A stretch of 64,000 bases of DNA from Streptomyces venezuelae ATCC 10712 (GCF_008639165.1 NZ_CP029197.1:7134001-7198000), one strand, 5' to 3'; numbered from the stretch's first letter, positions 17,238-25,291 are shown. Notes: a model not told the origin generated them from the sequence alone. Numbers and translations: made by a program.

Positions 17238-18241
17238 GGCCGTGCCCCGCCCTCGCCCAGCTTGGCGAGCAGGCCCGTCAGCACGTCAGGCGAGAGCGTC
17301 AGGTGCTCGATCCGGGGCAGGTTCTCGGCCGCGCGGGTCACGGCGAGGGCGTGCAGGGTGGCGGGGTCGACCTCGGCGTGTGCCCGCAGCCACTCGGACT
17401 GGGCCCCGGCGCGCGCCTCGCCGACTTCGCGCGCCGCCTCGGCCTCGGCGCGGGCGAGCCGGACCGTGCGGAGGGCCTCGGCCTCGGCCCGTACCGCGTC
17501 GGCGGCCGCGTTCTCCTCGGCCTCGCGGCGGGCGTTGGTGCCCCGCTGCTCGACGAGCCGTTCCTCCTGACGGGCCAGCTCGATCTTGCTGGCGAGCTCG
17601 TTCTCCGCGATGGCGCGCTCGCGCTCGACGGCGACGGCCCGGCGCTCGTACGTGGCGCGGTCGGCCTCCTGCTGGATCTGCTCGCGGGCGGGGGTGCGCA
17701 GGGCGCGCTCGACCTCGGGTTCGGGGCGGATCGCCACCACCCGGACGGCGACGACCTCGATGCCGGTGGCCGGCAGGCGCGGCTCGGCCGCGAGCCCCGC
17801 CGAGACCCGGTCCCGTACCGCGGCCACACCGTCGACGAGCGCCTCGGCGAGCGCGGTACGGGCGAGGACGTCGAGGGCGTGCTGCTGGGCGGTCTCGGTG
17901 AGGAGGGTGGCGATCTGCTCCAGGGGAGTGCCGCGCCACGCGCCCGTGTCGGGGTCGATGGAGAAGTCGAGCCGGGTGGCCGCGGCCGCCGGGTCGCCGA
18001 TCCGGTAGGTGACGGTCGACTGGACGCTGACGTCCTGGAAGTCGGCGGTACGGGCGTGGAAGGCCATCGCCAGTTCGCGGTCGTTGACCGGGACCTCGGA
18101 GAGCGCGGCGCTGAGCGGCCGGAACCAGAAGCTCAGCCCTTCGCCGTCGTGCGCGAGCTTGCCGCGGCGCTGGTGGCGGATGTGCGCGGTGGGCGCGGAA
18201 CGCAGATGACGCCAGCCGGCCCGCCGGGTGATGTCGGCCAT
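17234..18241 (-). CDS. SPFH/Band 7 domain protein
   Basis: 335 aa. Residues about 30-190 form an SPFH (stomatin/prohibitin/flotillin/HflK) domain. Residues 190-300 are a heptad-rich Ala/Glu/Arg coiled coil (ERERAIAENELASKIELARQ...), as in flotillins. No N-terminal transmembrane helix is visible, which is unusual; it may be peripheral or cytosolic. The ATG at 18241 has AAGGGGG 8 bases upstream. It is the first gene of a two-gene operon with the NAD-kinase-like gene and is preceded by twin palindromes overlapping a promoter. Confidence 0.88.
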   Translation of the reverse strand: MADITRRAGWRHLRSAPTAHIRHQRRGKLAHDGEGLSFWFRPLSAALSEVPVNDRELAMAFHARTADFQDVSVQSTVTYRIGDPAAAATRLDFSIDPDTGAWRGTPLEQIATLLTETAQQHALDVLARTALAEALVDGVAAVRDRVSAGLAAEPRLPATGIEVVAVRVVAIRPEPEVERALRTPAREQIQQEADRATYERRAVAVERERAIAENELASKIELARQEERLVEQRGTNARREAEENAAADAVRAEAEALRTVRLARAEAEAAREVGEARAGAQSEWLRAHAEVDPATLHALAVTRAAENLPRIEHLTLSPDVLTGLLAKLGEGGARP

Positions 18242-18256
18242 GAAGAAACCCCCTTG

Positions 18257-18305
18257 TCGTCATGTTGACGATAGGGGCCTCGTCCAGTTGTCGTCAAGAT
18301 GACGA
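18257..18305 (-). promoter_or_regulatory. Twin TCGTCA-N3-TGACGA operators on the SPFH promoter
   Basis: Two perfect palindromes, TCGTCA-tgt-TGACGA (18257-18271) and TCGTCA-aga-TGACGA (18291-18305), have centres 34 bases apart in the 52-base gap before the SPFH gene. On the minus strand TTGACG inside the distal copy and TATCGT touching the proximal copy, 18 bases apart, form a sigma70-like promoter. A dimeric repressor would block both hexamers. The shape resembles sites of NAD-metabolism regulators such as NrtR, but the regulator is not identified. The DMT gene stop lies inside the distal copy. Confidence 0.7.
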
Positions 18306-19448
18306 ATTCAAGGACATCTCCTGCTCCCGCCCGCGTCCCCCACGCCCGCCGAGCCGAGGAGTGGGGACGCGCCGGAGCTCCCGGGGGGTACGCGGGGGAT
18401 CGGTGAGGGGCATGGGTGTCGGTCCCGCGACGGCCATCGCCGCAGGTCCGGCGACGGCCACGGGCTCCGGCACTGCAGCGGCCCCGGCCCCCGACGCCGC
18501 TGCGGCCACGGGCCCCGTGACCGCAGCGGCTACGGACTCCGTCACCGCACCTGCCCCGGCCCCCGGCGCCGCAGCCGCCTCAGGGGATCCGCCCTTCGTC
18601 AGCAGTACCACGCCCCGCGCCGCCACCAGGGACGCGCCGGCGGCGACCAGCCAGCCCCACGCGCCCGCGCGGAAGGTTTCGCCGAGCAGCGCCACGCCGA
18701 TGATCGCGGCGGCCGCCGGGTTGGACAGGTTGACCACCGCGAGCGGCGCGGCGAGACCACCCCGGTAGGCGGCCTGGGACAGCAGCAGGCCGCCCGTCGC
18801 GAAGGCCGAGATGAGCACCGCGAGCAGCGCGGTCTGCCACCAGCTCGGCTTGCCGCCCGGGAGTTCGAGGGCGAGCGCGGCCGTCAGGGTCTGGGTGAGC
18901 GCAGAGGCGACGCCCGAGGCGATCCCGGAGGCCGTGGCGTGCCCGAGCCCGCGCGGCGCGCGGCCCTTGGCCGGGTGGTGCCGGCCGGACGCGAGCGCGG
19001 CGATGAGCAGCGCCGTCGCCGCGGCCACGACCAGGGACTCGCGGAGGCTGAGCGCCTCGCCGGGGGCGGTGGGGCCGGTCACGGCGACCAGGCCGACGAG
19101 ACCGGCCAGGGTCCACAGCGCCCCGCGCCATTCGGTACGGGTCACCCGCCGCCGGGCGGCGTACGCGCCGAGCGGCAGGGCAGCGACCAGGGTCAGCGCG
19201 CCGAGCGGCTGCACCAGGGTCAGCGGCCCGTAGTGCAGGGCGGCCACGTGGGCGAGGGCGCCGGCGGCGTTCAGGCCGACGGCCGACCACCACTGGCCGC
19301 GGGCGAGCAGCCCGCGCAGCGCCCCGCGTCCGTCCTGGGCGGGGGAGGCGGCGGCGAGCCGGGACTGGGCGACGGCGGCGAGCGCGTACCCGGCGGCGGA
19401 GACGAGGGAGAGGAGCACCGCGACGACGGTGCCGGCGGCAGGGTTCAT
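18294..19448 (-). CDS. DMT-superfamily (EamA-like) permease
   Basis: 384 aa from the ATG at 19448, which overlaps the PAP2 gene stop by 4 bases. About ten hydrophobic segments span residues 5-290 and repeat as two halves, as expected of the drug/metabolite transporter fold. The last 90 residues are a low-complexity Ala/Gly/Pro tail that is probably cytoplasmic and disordered. The substrate is unknown. Co-translation with a PAP2-type lipid phosphatase/transferase suggests a role at the envelope, possibly lipid or metabolite export. Confidence 0.8.
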   Translation of the reverse strand: MNPAAGTVVAVLLSLVSAAGYALAAVAQSRLAAASPAQDGRGALRGLLARGQWWSAVGLNAAGALAHVAALHYGPLTLVQPLGALTLVAALPLGAYAARRRVTRTEWRGALWTLAGLVGLVAVTGPTAPGEALSLRESLVVAAATALLIAALASGRHHPAKGRAPRGLGHATASGIASGVASALTQTLTAALALELPGGKPSWWQTALLAVLISAFATGGLLLSQAAYRGGLAAPLAVVNLSNPAAAAIIGVALLGETFRAGAWGWLVAAGASLVAARGVVLLTKGGSPEAAAAPGAGAGAVTESVAAAVTGPVAAAASGAGAAAVPEPVAVAGPAAMAVAGPTPMPLTDPPRTPRELRRVPTPRLGGRGGRGREQEMSLNSSS

Positions 19449-20293
19449 CGGAGGGCTCCGACCGGGAGGGAGGCCGTACCGAGCGTGCGGGGTACGGGTG
19501 GGGGCGCCGTCCGGCGGCCGGGGGCGCGGACGGCGAGCAGGGCGAGGCCGAGGATCGCGGCGGCCGCGATCGCGTCGAACCAGTAGTGGTTCGCGGTGCC
19601 GACGATGACGAGCAGGGTGAGCAGCGGATGCAGCAGCCACAGCACCCGCCAGCGGGACCGGGTGGCGGCGATCAGGCCGATCGCGACCATCAGGGCCCAG
19701 CCGAAGTGGAGCGACGGCATGGCGGCGAACTGGTTCGCCATCGAGTCCGTCTCCGGCGTCGCCCCGTACACCGAGGGTCCGTAGACCCGGGCGGTGTCGA
19801 CGAGCCCGCTGGCCGCGAGCATCCGCGGCGGGGCGAGCGGCATGAGGAGGTGCAGGGCGAGCGCGGCGCCGGTGACGAGCGCGAGGACCCGGCGGGACCA
19901 CACGTAGTGGGCGGGGCGGCGCAGGTAGAGCCAGACGAGGAAGGCGAGCGTGGCGGGGAAGTGCACGGCGGCGTAGTACGTGTTCGCGGCCCGGATCAGC
20001 GGTTCGCCGTGGAGGAGCAGCTGCTGGATCGTTCCCTCGCCCGGCAGGTGGACCGCGCGCTCGGCGTCCCAGACGCGGTCGGCGTTGCGGAAGGCGCGGG
20101 TCTCGTGGCCGTTGGCGAAGAGCCGGCCGAACTTGTAGACGAGGAAGAGCGCGGTGACGAGGGCGAGCTCGCGCAGCAGGGGCGGTCGGGCGGTCTCGCC
20201 TCCGTCCCCCGGCCCCTCGCGCCCGTCGTGCCCCTCGCTCTGCTCCCGTTCGCCCTGCTCGCCCTGTCCGACGGGGCCGGGGGTAGGCGTCAT
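19445..20293 (-). CDS. PAP2-family membrane phosphatase/transferase
   Basis: 282 aa. The ATG at 20293 is preferred over 20344 because AGGA lies about 7 bases upstream. After a charged N-terminus there are about six membrane helices. The motifs MPSLHFGWA and NHYWFDAI match the PAP2/inositolphosphorylceramide-synthase-like group (His-based C2 and C3 phosphatase motifs). Such proteins dephosphorylate, or transfer head groups between, lipid phosphates on the outer face of the membrane. It is first gene of an operon with the DMT permease and divergent from a TetR regulator with an operator between them. Confidence 0.87.
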   Translation of the reverse strand: MTPTPGPVGQGEQGEREQSEGHDGREGPGDGGETARPPLLRELALVTALFLVYKFGRLFANGHETRAFRNADRVWDAERAVHLPGEGTIQQLLLHGEPLIRAANTYYAAVHFPATLAFLVWLYLRRPAHYVWSRRVLALVTGAALALHLLMPLAPPRMLAASGLVDTARVYGPSVYGATPETDSMANQFAAMPSLHFGWALMVAIGLIAATRSRWRVLWLLHPLLTLLVIVGTANHYWFDAIAAAAILGLALLAVRAPGRRTAPPPVPRTLGTASLPVGALR

Positions 20294-20410
20294 CCCCGGT
20301 CCTGCAGGACGTGGTCCTCGTATCCCGCGTATCCCGGCAGCCATCGCGCGGCCCTCTTATCGGTAATCAGTCAAAACGGCAACAAACGGAGGCAGCCTAG
20401 ATCCGAATTC

Positions 20411-20447
20411 ATCGAGACGCAAGCGTCTCGATACGTTTGCGTCTCGA
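20411..20447. promoter_or_regulatory. TetR operator between PAP2 and TetR genes
   Basis: ATCGAGACGC and GCGTCTCGAT are 10-base perfect arms with a 2-base centre (20411-20432). A third GCGTCTCGAT half-site follows at 20438-20447, so a second overlapping imperfect palindrome shares the middle arm. It sits 55 bases before the TetR gene and in the divergent PAP2 promoter region, the usual place for TetR autoregulation and control of the neighbour. Confidence 0.7.
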
Positions 20448-20501
20448 TTGTGCACCCCCTACTCTCGTATGTGCAGAGACAGAGGTGTCCGGGAGGGATC
20501 G

Positions 20502-21104
20502 ATGTCCACAGAGGCCGCGACCGCCGCAGCCCGTCGTAGCAAGATCACGCCGGAGCGCGAGACCGAGCTGTACGACGCCGTGCTCCGCCTCCTGCGCGAG
20601 GGCGGCTACGACTCGGTGACCATGGAGGGCGTCGCCGCCCGCACCAAGTGCGGCAAGGCCACGCTCTACCGGCAGTGGGGCACCAAGCCCCAGCTCGTCA
20701 CCGCGGCGCTGGCCCAGCGCCGCTGCACCGTCTTCACCGGCATCGACACCGGCACCCTCGCCGGCGACCTGCGCGAGGCGGGCCGGATCGCCGCCTCCCA
20801 CCGCGAACGGGACGCCGAACTCATGGAGGCCGTCGCCCAGGCCTTCATCCAGCACCCCGACCTGCGCGCCGCCCTCCGCGAGACCGTCATCGCCCCCGAG
20901 GTCGCGGCCATCGACGCGATGCTGGCGCGCGCCGTCGAGCGGGGCGAGCTCGACGCCGACAACCCCGCGATCGGCTTCGTCGCCCCCTGCTTCATGGGCA
21001 TGCTCCGCATCGAGCGCCTCTTCGAGGACCGGTTCACCGACACCGCGAACATGCGGACCTTCGTCGACGCCGTCCTCCTTCCGGCGCTGCGCGTCGAGGG
21101 CTGA
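20502..21104 (+). CDS. TetR-family regulator
   Basis: 200 aa from the ATG at 20502, after GGGAGGGATCG. Residues 15-62 form the TetR helix-turn-helix (SVTMEGVAARTKCGKATLYRQWGTK). Residues 75-200 are an all-helical ligand/dimerisation domain (TetR C-terminal type). The divergent PAP2-DMT operon and the palindromic sites between are its probable targets. The ligand is unknown; the downstream DUF488 gene follows on the same strand after 29 bases and may be co-transcribed. Confidence 0.92.
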   Translation: MSTEAATAAARRSKITPERETELYDAVLRLLREGGYDSVTMEGVAARTKCGKATLYRQWGTKPQLVTAALAQRRCTVFTGIDTGTLAGDLREAGRIAASHRERDAELMEAVAQAFIQHPDLRAALRETVIAPEVAAIDAMLARAVERGELDADNPAIGFVAPCFMGMLRIERLFEDRFTDTANMRTFVDAVLLPALRVEG

Positions 21105-21133
21105 GCCCCGGGGCCTTCCGGCACCCTGGAGCC

Positions 21134-21502
21134 ATGCCCGCACACCGCCACGACGTCCGCGTCCGCCGGATCTACGAGACCCCCGCGCCCGAGGACGGCG
21201 TACGGGTCCTCGTCGACCGGCTCTGGCCGCGCGGACTCGCCAAGACCGACGCCCACATCGACGAATGGCCGAAGGCGCTCACGCCGTCCACGGAACTCCG
21301 CCGCTGGTACCACGGACCGGAGGGCGAGTACGAGGAGTTCTGCCGCCGCTACGAGGCCGAACTCGCGGCCCCGGAGGCGGCCGCGGCACTCGACCGGCTC
21401 CGGGAACTCGCGGCGAAGGGGACGATCACCCTCTTGACGGCGGCCAAGGACCCGACGGCCAGTCACACCTCGGTACTGGTGAGGGAGTTGGCGGGGGAGT
21501 AG
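21134..21502 (+). CDS. DUF488 family protein
   Basis: 122 aa. It has the typical DUF488 signatures VRVRRIYE, VLVDRLWPRGL, the WPKALTPS segment, LRRWYHGP, and TLLTAAKDPTASHTSVL at the C-terminus. The ATG at 21134 has GGAG close upstream. DUF488 proteins are small, widespread, probably enzymes with a conserved Cys/Arg/His surface in some members; no reaction is established. It follows the TetR gene by 29 bases. Confidence 0.88.
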   Translation: MPAHRHDVRVRRIYETPAPEDGVRVLVDRLWPRGLAKTDAHIDEWPKALTPSTELRRWYHGPEGEYEEFCRRYEAELAAPEAAAALDRLRELAAKGTITLLTAAKDPTASHTSVLVRELAGE

Positions 21503-21520
21503 AAGCTCCGCCGGGCCGCG

Positions 21521-22072
21521 TCACCGGCTGTCCCCGCTCCGTAGCCTCGGCGCCTCGGCGGCAGCGTCCAAGCCTGCCCCTGCGTCGCCCGTCCCCGCGC
21601 CGCCCGCCCCCGCGTCCGCCCCGCCGACGCGCTCCGCCAAGGCCCGCGCCCAAGCGACGAGTCCGGCGGCGTCGATCCCGTACCCGGCGGCGGCCGCGAG
21701 CTCCGGACCGCCCGTGAGGCGGTCGGCGCCCCGGCGCAGCAGCCGCGCCCCGCCCGCCGTGTTCCCGCGGGCAGCGTGCGTCAGGCCCACGGCGAGCTGC
21801 GCGAGCCCCTGCCACAGATCCCGCTCCGACGCGGGGCCGGACTTCCAGGCGTCCTCGAAGACCTCGTGCGCATGGAAGGGCATCCCGGCGTCGAGCAGCC
21901 GCTGCGCCTCGCGCAGGGTCTCCTCAGGCTCGCGGACGACCCCCTCGGGCTGCCGGGGCACGCCCTCGGCGCCGTACGGCAGCGGCCGCCCGAGCCCGTC
22001 ACGCGGCCGGGCACTCCGGGCCCGCCCTTCGTCGTCACGGTCCCTGCCCGGGCCACTCTCTGCACGGTTCAC
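21521..22072 (-). CDS. DUF309 family protein
   Basis: 183 aa from a GTG at 22072. The central part (about 50-115: LLDAGMPFHAHEVFEDAWKS ... DLWQGLAQLAVGLTHAARGN) is the helical DUF309 domain with its conserved His-Glu-Glu-Trp residues. The last 40 residues are Ala/Gly/Asp-rich. The start is inferred from the family's length; the frame continues upstream but without family similarity. The role is unknown. It lies just before tRNA-Pro on the other strand. Confidence 0.8.
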   Translation of the reverse strand: MNRAESGPGRDRDDEGRARSARPRDGLGRPLPYGAEGVPRQPEGVVREPEETLREAQRLLDAGMPFHAHEVFEDAWKSGPASERDLWQGLAQLAVGLTHAARGNTAGGARLLRRGADRLTGGPELAAAAGYGIDAAGLVAWARALAERVGGADAGAGGAGTGDAGAGLDAAAEAPRLRSGDSR

Positions 22073-22266
22073 CCGCCCATTGTCACCCCCGGAAGACCGG
22101 CGTCCCCCGCCGGCCGGGCCCGTACGGCCGTGGCCAGGGCCGTAGCGGACCGGGGCCCGGAGCAGAGATCCGGCGCGGTGACACCCCGTGCGTCGGGCCA
22201 CCCTCCGGAGTGAGGTAATGTTTTCCCTGCACGCCGCCGAGGGGGAAACCCCGAGGAGACGCGCAT

Positions 22267-22340
<74 letters not shown>

Positions 22341-22360
22341 CTCGAAAGAGTCGCAGGTCA

Positions 22361-22404
22361 GGGGCCGTTTCAGAGCAATCTGAAACGGCCCCTTGATCGT
22401 TTTT
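22361..22404. terminator. Rho-independent terminator after tRNA-Pro
   Basis: A perfect 14-bp stem, GGGGCCGTTTCAGA with TCTGAAACGGCCCC, closes a GCAA loop (22361-22392) and is followed by TTGATCGTTTTT. This is a canonical intrinsic terminator for the tRNA transcript. The recombinase relic on the other strand ends inside it. Confidence 0.92.
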
Positions 22405-22567
22405 GGGGGCCAGCTGGGGACCAAGGTGGTCGCTGGGGCCAGACGGCGGTAACTGCCGTGACAGGCTGCGCGGCGAAGGCTGCCCCGGCTGCGGATTTCT
22501 GGCCGGCGTCCGGGTGCCGGTAGCGCTGGGTGGTGGTCGGCGAGCCGTGCCCGGCGATCTTGCGCAA
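22370..22567 (-). pseudogene. Tyrosine recombinase (phage integrase) C-terminal relic
   Basis: The minus strand encodes ...KIAGHGSPTTTQRYRHPD... followed by an Ala-rich tail and a natural-looking stop inside the terminator. This is the extreme C-terminus of a tyrosine site-specific integrase: GH(G/S)...TTTQRY with the nucleophilic Tyr. All upstream catalytic parts are missing; similarity stops abruptly near 22567, where transposase sequence on the other strand begins. It marks a former integrative element at tRNA-Pro. Confidence 0.75.
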
Positions 22568-22700
22568 ACGCAACGACATCCGCCGCTGGGCCACAAAGCA
22601 CGAGGGCGAGCTGTGCTTCACCCCGAACTACGCCTCTTGGACCCACCCCATCGAGGCCCACTTCGGACCGCTGAGGCAGTTCACCATCGCCGAACGGGGC
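22560..22700 (+). pseudogene. IS630-type transposase C-terminal relic
   Basis: The plus strand encodes RRWATKHEGELCFTPNYAS followed by WTHPIEAHFGPLRQFTIA, matching the end of DDE transposases of the IS630/Tc1 group (NASW-x-NPIE, where Glu is the last catalytic acidic residue). No start, DD residues or terminal inverted repeats are present. It abuts the integrase relic, so an IS probably inserted in and truncated the integrase before decaying. Confidence 0.75.
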
Positions 22701-22736
22701 CGGTTCAGGAGAAGGACGGCGCCAGAGGAGAACGGC

Positions 22737-23114
22737 TCAGGAGGCGGACGGCTCGATCTCGCCCGCGAAGACGATGACCTGGTCGATGAGGCTCCGCCGC
22801 AGATGGATGACGTCCGTTCCCGCCAGGCGGGGGCCTCCATCCGGCGTCGTGAAGACCCACTGGTACCGGGCCCACTCGTCCGGCATGTCCACCGCCGAAC
22901 AGCGCACCATCGTGCCGGTCCCCGCGGGGTGGCGCCGGATGTCCAGCACGAACCGCTCGACCGCCTCGATCCCCTCACTGCGGCCCAACGGTCCCCAGAA
23001 GACCACGTCCGAAGTGAGGGCCTGGGAGAGCAGCGCAGTCACATGGCTGTCGTCCGAGGCGTTGAACGCGGAGATGAACGTGTCGATCGCGGACCGTGCG
23101 GTCTCTTCCTGCAT
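22737..23114 (-). CDS. NTF2/SnoaL-like domain protein
   Basis: 125 aa covering a single alpha+beta cone fold of the NTF2/SnoaL-like superfamily: an N-terminal helix (ARSAIDTFISAFNASDDSHV), TSDVVFWGPLG, then strands to DQVIVFAGEIEPS. No catalytic residues can be assigned. The ATG at 23114 has no strong Shine-Dalgarno. It is the first intact gene in the island next to tRNA-Pro and stands alone. Confidence 0.7.
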   Translation of the reverse strand: MQEETARSAIDTFISAFNASDDSHVTALLSQALTSDVVFWGPLGRSEGIEAVERFVLDIRRHPAGTGTMVRCSAVDMPDEWARYQWVFTTPDGGPRLAGTDVIHLRRSLIDQVIVFAGEIEPSAS

Positions 23115-23432
23115 GCACCAGTAATACCAGTCGCCTCGCGGAACGCGCTCGTCCCGTGAGCCGTCCTCCGACCACGGTGAACCACCCCGGTCACAGCACC
23201 AGATGGCGCGGGGTCACGCTGACCCGCAGGTTCTCCCCCTCATGGGCGGTGTGACACCAGGAACGGGACCAGATCTCCCCTTCCCCCGCGGTCGGCAGTG
23301 CTGGCCATCGCTACCTCGCACGTCCACATGCATCGCGCTTCACGGGCGGATCCTCACGCGCCTCCGTGCGTGCCCCCAATCCGCTCGCACCTCGCGACTT
23401 ACCCAGCACCTCCACCGGGACAGAACGCTCTT
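23115..23432. other. 318-base gap, no gene seen
   Basis: It lies upstream of the NTF2-like gene and downstream of the NUDIX gene. Base composition is less extreme than in coding DNA and open frames are interrupted in all phases. No palindrome or terminator stood out. Confidence 0.4.
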
Positions 23433-24107
23433 TCAGACGTTCTGCTGTCGGACGAAGGGCCCGCACAGGGCTGCCCATTGCAGGAGCAGGATGGTCTTGC
23501 CGTCTGCGATGCGTCCGCTGCGGGTCATGGCGAGGGCCTCGGCAAAAGGAAGTTCGAGGACTTCGATGTCCTCGCCCTCTTCTTCGAGTCCTCCGCCGGT
23601 GCCGGTCCGGTCGGCCGGGGTGTAGGGGGCGGCGAAGAAGTGGAGGCGCTCGGTGACGGAGCCGGGGCTCATGTAGGCGTCGAGCACGTGGGTGAGCGGC
23701 CCGAGTCTGATGCCGAGTTCTTCGGCGCTCTCGCGGCGGATCGCGGTGTGCGGGTCTTGCGCGTCGAGCAGTCCGGCTGCCGCCTCGATGAGCATGCCGT
23801 CGGGGTGGCCGTTCACGTAGGCGGGGTAGCGGAACTGGCGGGTGAGCAGGACGCGGCTGCGTTCGGTGTCGTAGGGCAGGACGACGGCGCCGTTGCCGCG
23901 GTCGTAGGTCTCGCGCTGCTGGGTCTCCCACCGTCCGTCGCGGCGCCGGTAGTCGAAGGTGGTGCGGCGCAGGACGTGCCAGCCCTGGGAGGTGAGTTCG
24001 ACGTCGCGTATCCGGACGTCGGGGTTGCGGTCGAGGTCGCGTCCGGAGAGGTGGAGACCGATGCGTCCGCGGTGATCGGGGGTGTCGACACCCGGGATGC
24101 TCGTCAC
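23433..24107 (-). CDS. NUDIX hydrolase (NudK/ADP-sugar pyrophosphatase-like)
   Basis: 224 aa from a GTG at 24107 with GCAGGAG upstream. Residues 55-200 are the NUDIX domain; the box reads GLLDAQDPHTAIRRESAEEL then GI, so the first Glu of Gx5E is Asp while REx2EE is intact. The N-terminal beta-strands (GWHVLRRTTFDYRRRDG) and the loop NGHPDGMLIEAAAG resemble NudK/ADP-ribose pyrophosphatases, which split nucleotide sugars to NMP and sugar phosphate. It overlaps the DUF4406 gene by 4 bases and is second in an operon divergent from a DeoR regulator. Confidence 0.85.
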   Translation of the reverse strand: MTSIPGVDTPDHRGRIGLHLSGRDLDRNPDVRIRDVELTSQGWHVLRRTTFDYRRRDGRWETQQRETYDRGNGAVVLPYDTERSRVLLTRQFRYPAYVNGHPDGMLIEAAAGLLDAQDPHTAIRRESAEELGIRLGPLTHVLDAYMSPGSVTERLHFFAAPYTPADRTGTGGGLEEEGEDIEVLELPFAEALAMTRSGRIADGKTILLLQWAALCGPFVRQQNV

Positions 24108-24487
24108 ATGGTCTCCTGCGGGGTGCGGCGCGGAATCTCGGCGACGTCGTGGTAGACGGGCAGGCCGCGCCGGCGGGCGGTGGCGACGTCCTGGTCGGCG
24201 CCGGCGGATTCGCCCGGCAGGCGCAGCACGGCGTCGCAATGGGCGAGCAGCCGGTCGGCGGTGGGGTAGAGCACCTGGTCGGCGAGGGAGTCGTTGGGGC
24301 CCGCGCCGGCGGAGCGGAGGACGGGTAGGGCGATCCACTCGCCGATCACGGGGAGATGCCCGGCCGCGAAGACGGGCCAGGCCGCGGTTTCCAGGCGGGC
24401 GAGGTTGACGGCCATGGCCTGCGGGTCGCCGTCGGCGCCGGAACGGTAGGGACCTGCGATGAGGATGAGCAGGGGCTTGTCGGTCAT
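24104..24487 (-). CDS. DUF4406/nucleoside deoxyribosyltransferase-like protein
   Basis: 127 aa. It begins with LLILIAGPYRSGADGD, a Rossmann-like nucleoside 2-deoxyribosyltransferase fold signature, and continues with GHLPVIGEWIALP, DSLADQVLYP, CDAVLRLPGESAGADQDVATA, the last matching the acidic nucleotide-binding loop of the DUF4406 group. The probable substrate is a nucleoside, nucleotide or NAD-like molecule. It is translationally coupled to the NUDIX gene (GTGA overlap), suggesting sequential steps in nucleotide salvage or clean-up. Confidence 0.8.
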   Translation of the reverse strand: MTDKPLLILIAGPYRSGADGDPQAMAVNLARLETAAWPVFAAGHLPVIGEWIALPVLRSAGAGPNDSLADQVLYPTADRLLAHCDAVLRLPGESAGADQDVATARRRGLPVYHDVAEIPRRTPQETM

Positions 24488-24493
24488 GGCGGC

Positions 24494-24522
24494 TAAGATA
24501 CATGCAGAACCATGCAAGAACA
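24494..24522 (+). promoter_or_regulatory. DeoR operator/promoter with CATGCA direct repeats
   Basis: TAAGAT (24494-24499) is a good -10. It is followed at once by CATGCAgaac and CATGCAagaac, direct repeats at 24501 and 24511, before the DeoR gene and just upstream of the divergent DUF4406 start. Short direct repeats are typical DeoR-family operators, so autoregulation plus control of the NUDIX operon is likely. The -35 was not clear. Confidence 0.55.
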
Positions 24523-24535
24523 GGAAGGAACGTGA

Positions 24536-25291
24536 ATGCTGGCTGCTGAACGACGCGAGCACCTGCTCGATCTGCTCGCCCGCACGGGAAAGGTCGTGGC
24601 CAAGGACGTCGCCGCCGAACTGGGCATTTCCGAGGACAGTGTGCGGCGTGACCTTCGCGATCTCGCCGCCGAGGGGTTGTGCCAAAGGGTGTACGGTGGC
24701 GCGCTGCCCGCGTCGCCCGCAGCGGTGGACTACGACGCACGGCAGGCGGTGGCCCCGGACGGCAAGCGGAAGGTCGCCTCAGTGGCCGCCGCGCTGGTGC
24801 GGCCGGGCGGCTCGGTGATCCTCGACGGCGGCACCACCGCCCTCGCCGTGGCGCGGGCGCTCCCGAAGGACCTCGCCTGCACGGTCATCACCCACAGCCC
24901 GACGATCGCCACGGCTCTGATCGGCCACCCGCGGGCGGAGCTCTTCCTCATCGGGGGGCGCGTCTTCAAACACTCGGCGGTCGCCTGCGGCGCCGCCGCG
25001 GTCGAGGCCGCGCAGAACGTCTCCGCCGACCTGTGTCTGCTCGGTGTCACCGGCGTCCACCCCGAGGCCGGACTGACCACGGGGGATGCCGAGGAGGCGG
25101 CGATGAAGCGTGCCCTGTCCGCGCGGGCAGCGGACACCTACATCCTCGCTTCCCGCGAGAAGATCGGTACGGCCTCGCCGTACCGCGTCCTGCCGTGGGA
25201 GAAGATCACCGGGCTGATCACCGACGCCGATCCTCGCGACACGGTCATCAAGCAACTCAAGACACTCGGCGTGGAGGTCCTCGTAGCCTGA
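24536..25291 (+). CDS. DeoR/GlpR-family regulator
   Basis: 251 aa. Residues 3-56 form the DeoR helix-turn-helix (VVAKDVAAELGISEDSVRRD). Residues 75-235 form the sugar-phosphate-binding DeoR C-terminal domain with VILDGGTTALAVARAL, TVITHSPTIATALIGH, FLIGGRVFK and the late DLCLLGVTGVHPEAGLT motif. GGAAGGAA precedes the ATG at 24536. Family members release DNA on binding a phosphorylated sugar; here the ligand is probably a product or substrate of the divergent DUF4406-NUDIX pair. Confidence 0.92.
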   Translation: MLAAERREHLLDLLARTGKVVAKDVAAELGISEDSVRRDLRDLAAEGLCQRVYGGALPASPAAVDYDARQAVAPDGKRKVASVAAALVRPGGSVILDGGTTALAVARALPKDLACTVITHSPTIATALIGHPRAELFLIGGRVFKHSAVACGAAAVEAAQNVSADLCLLGVTGVHPEAGLTTGDAEEAAMKRALSARAADTYILASREKIGTASPYRVLPWEKITGLITDADPRDTVIKQLKTLGVEVLVA

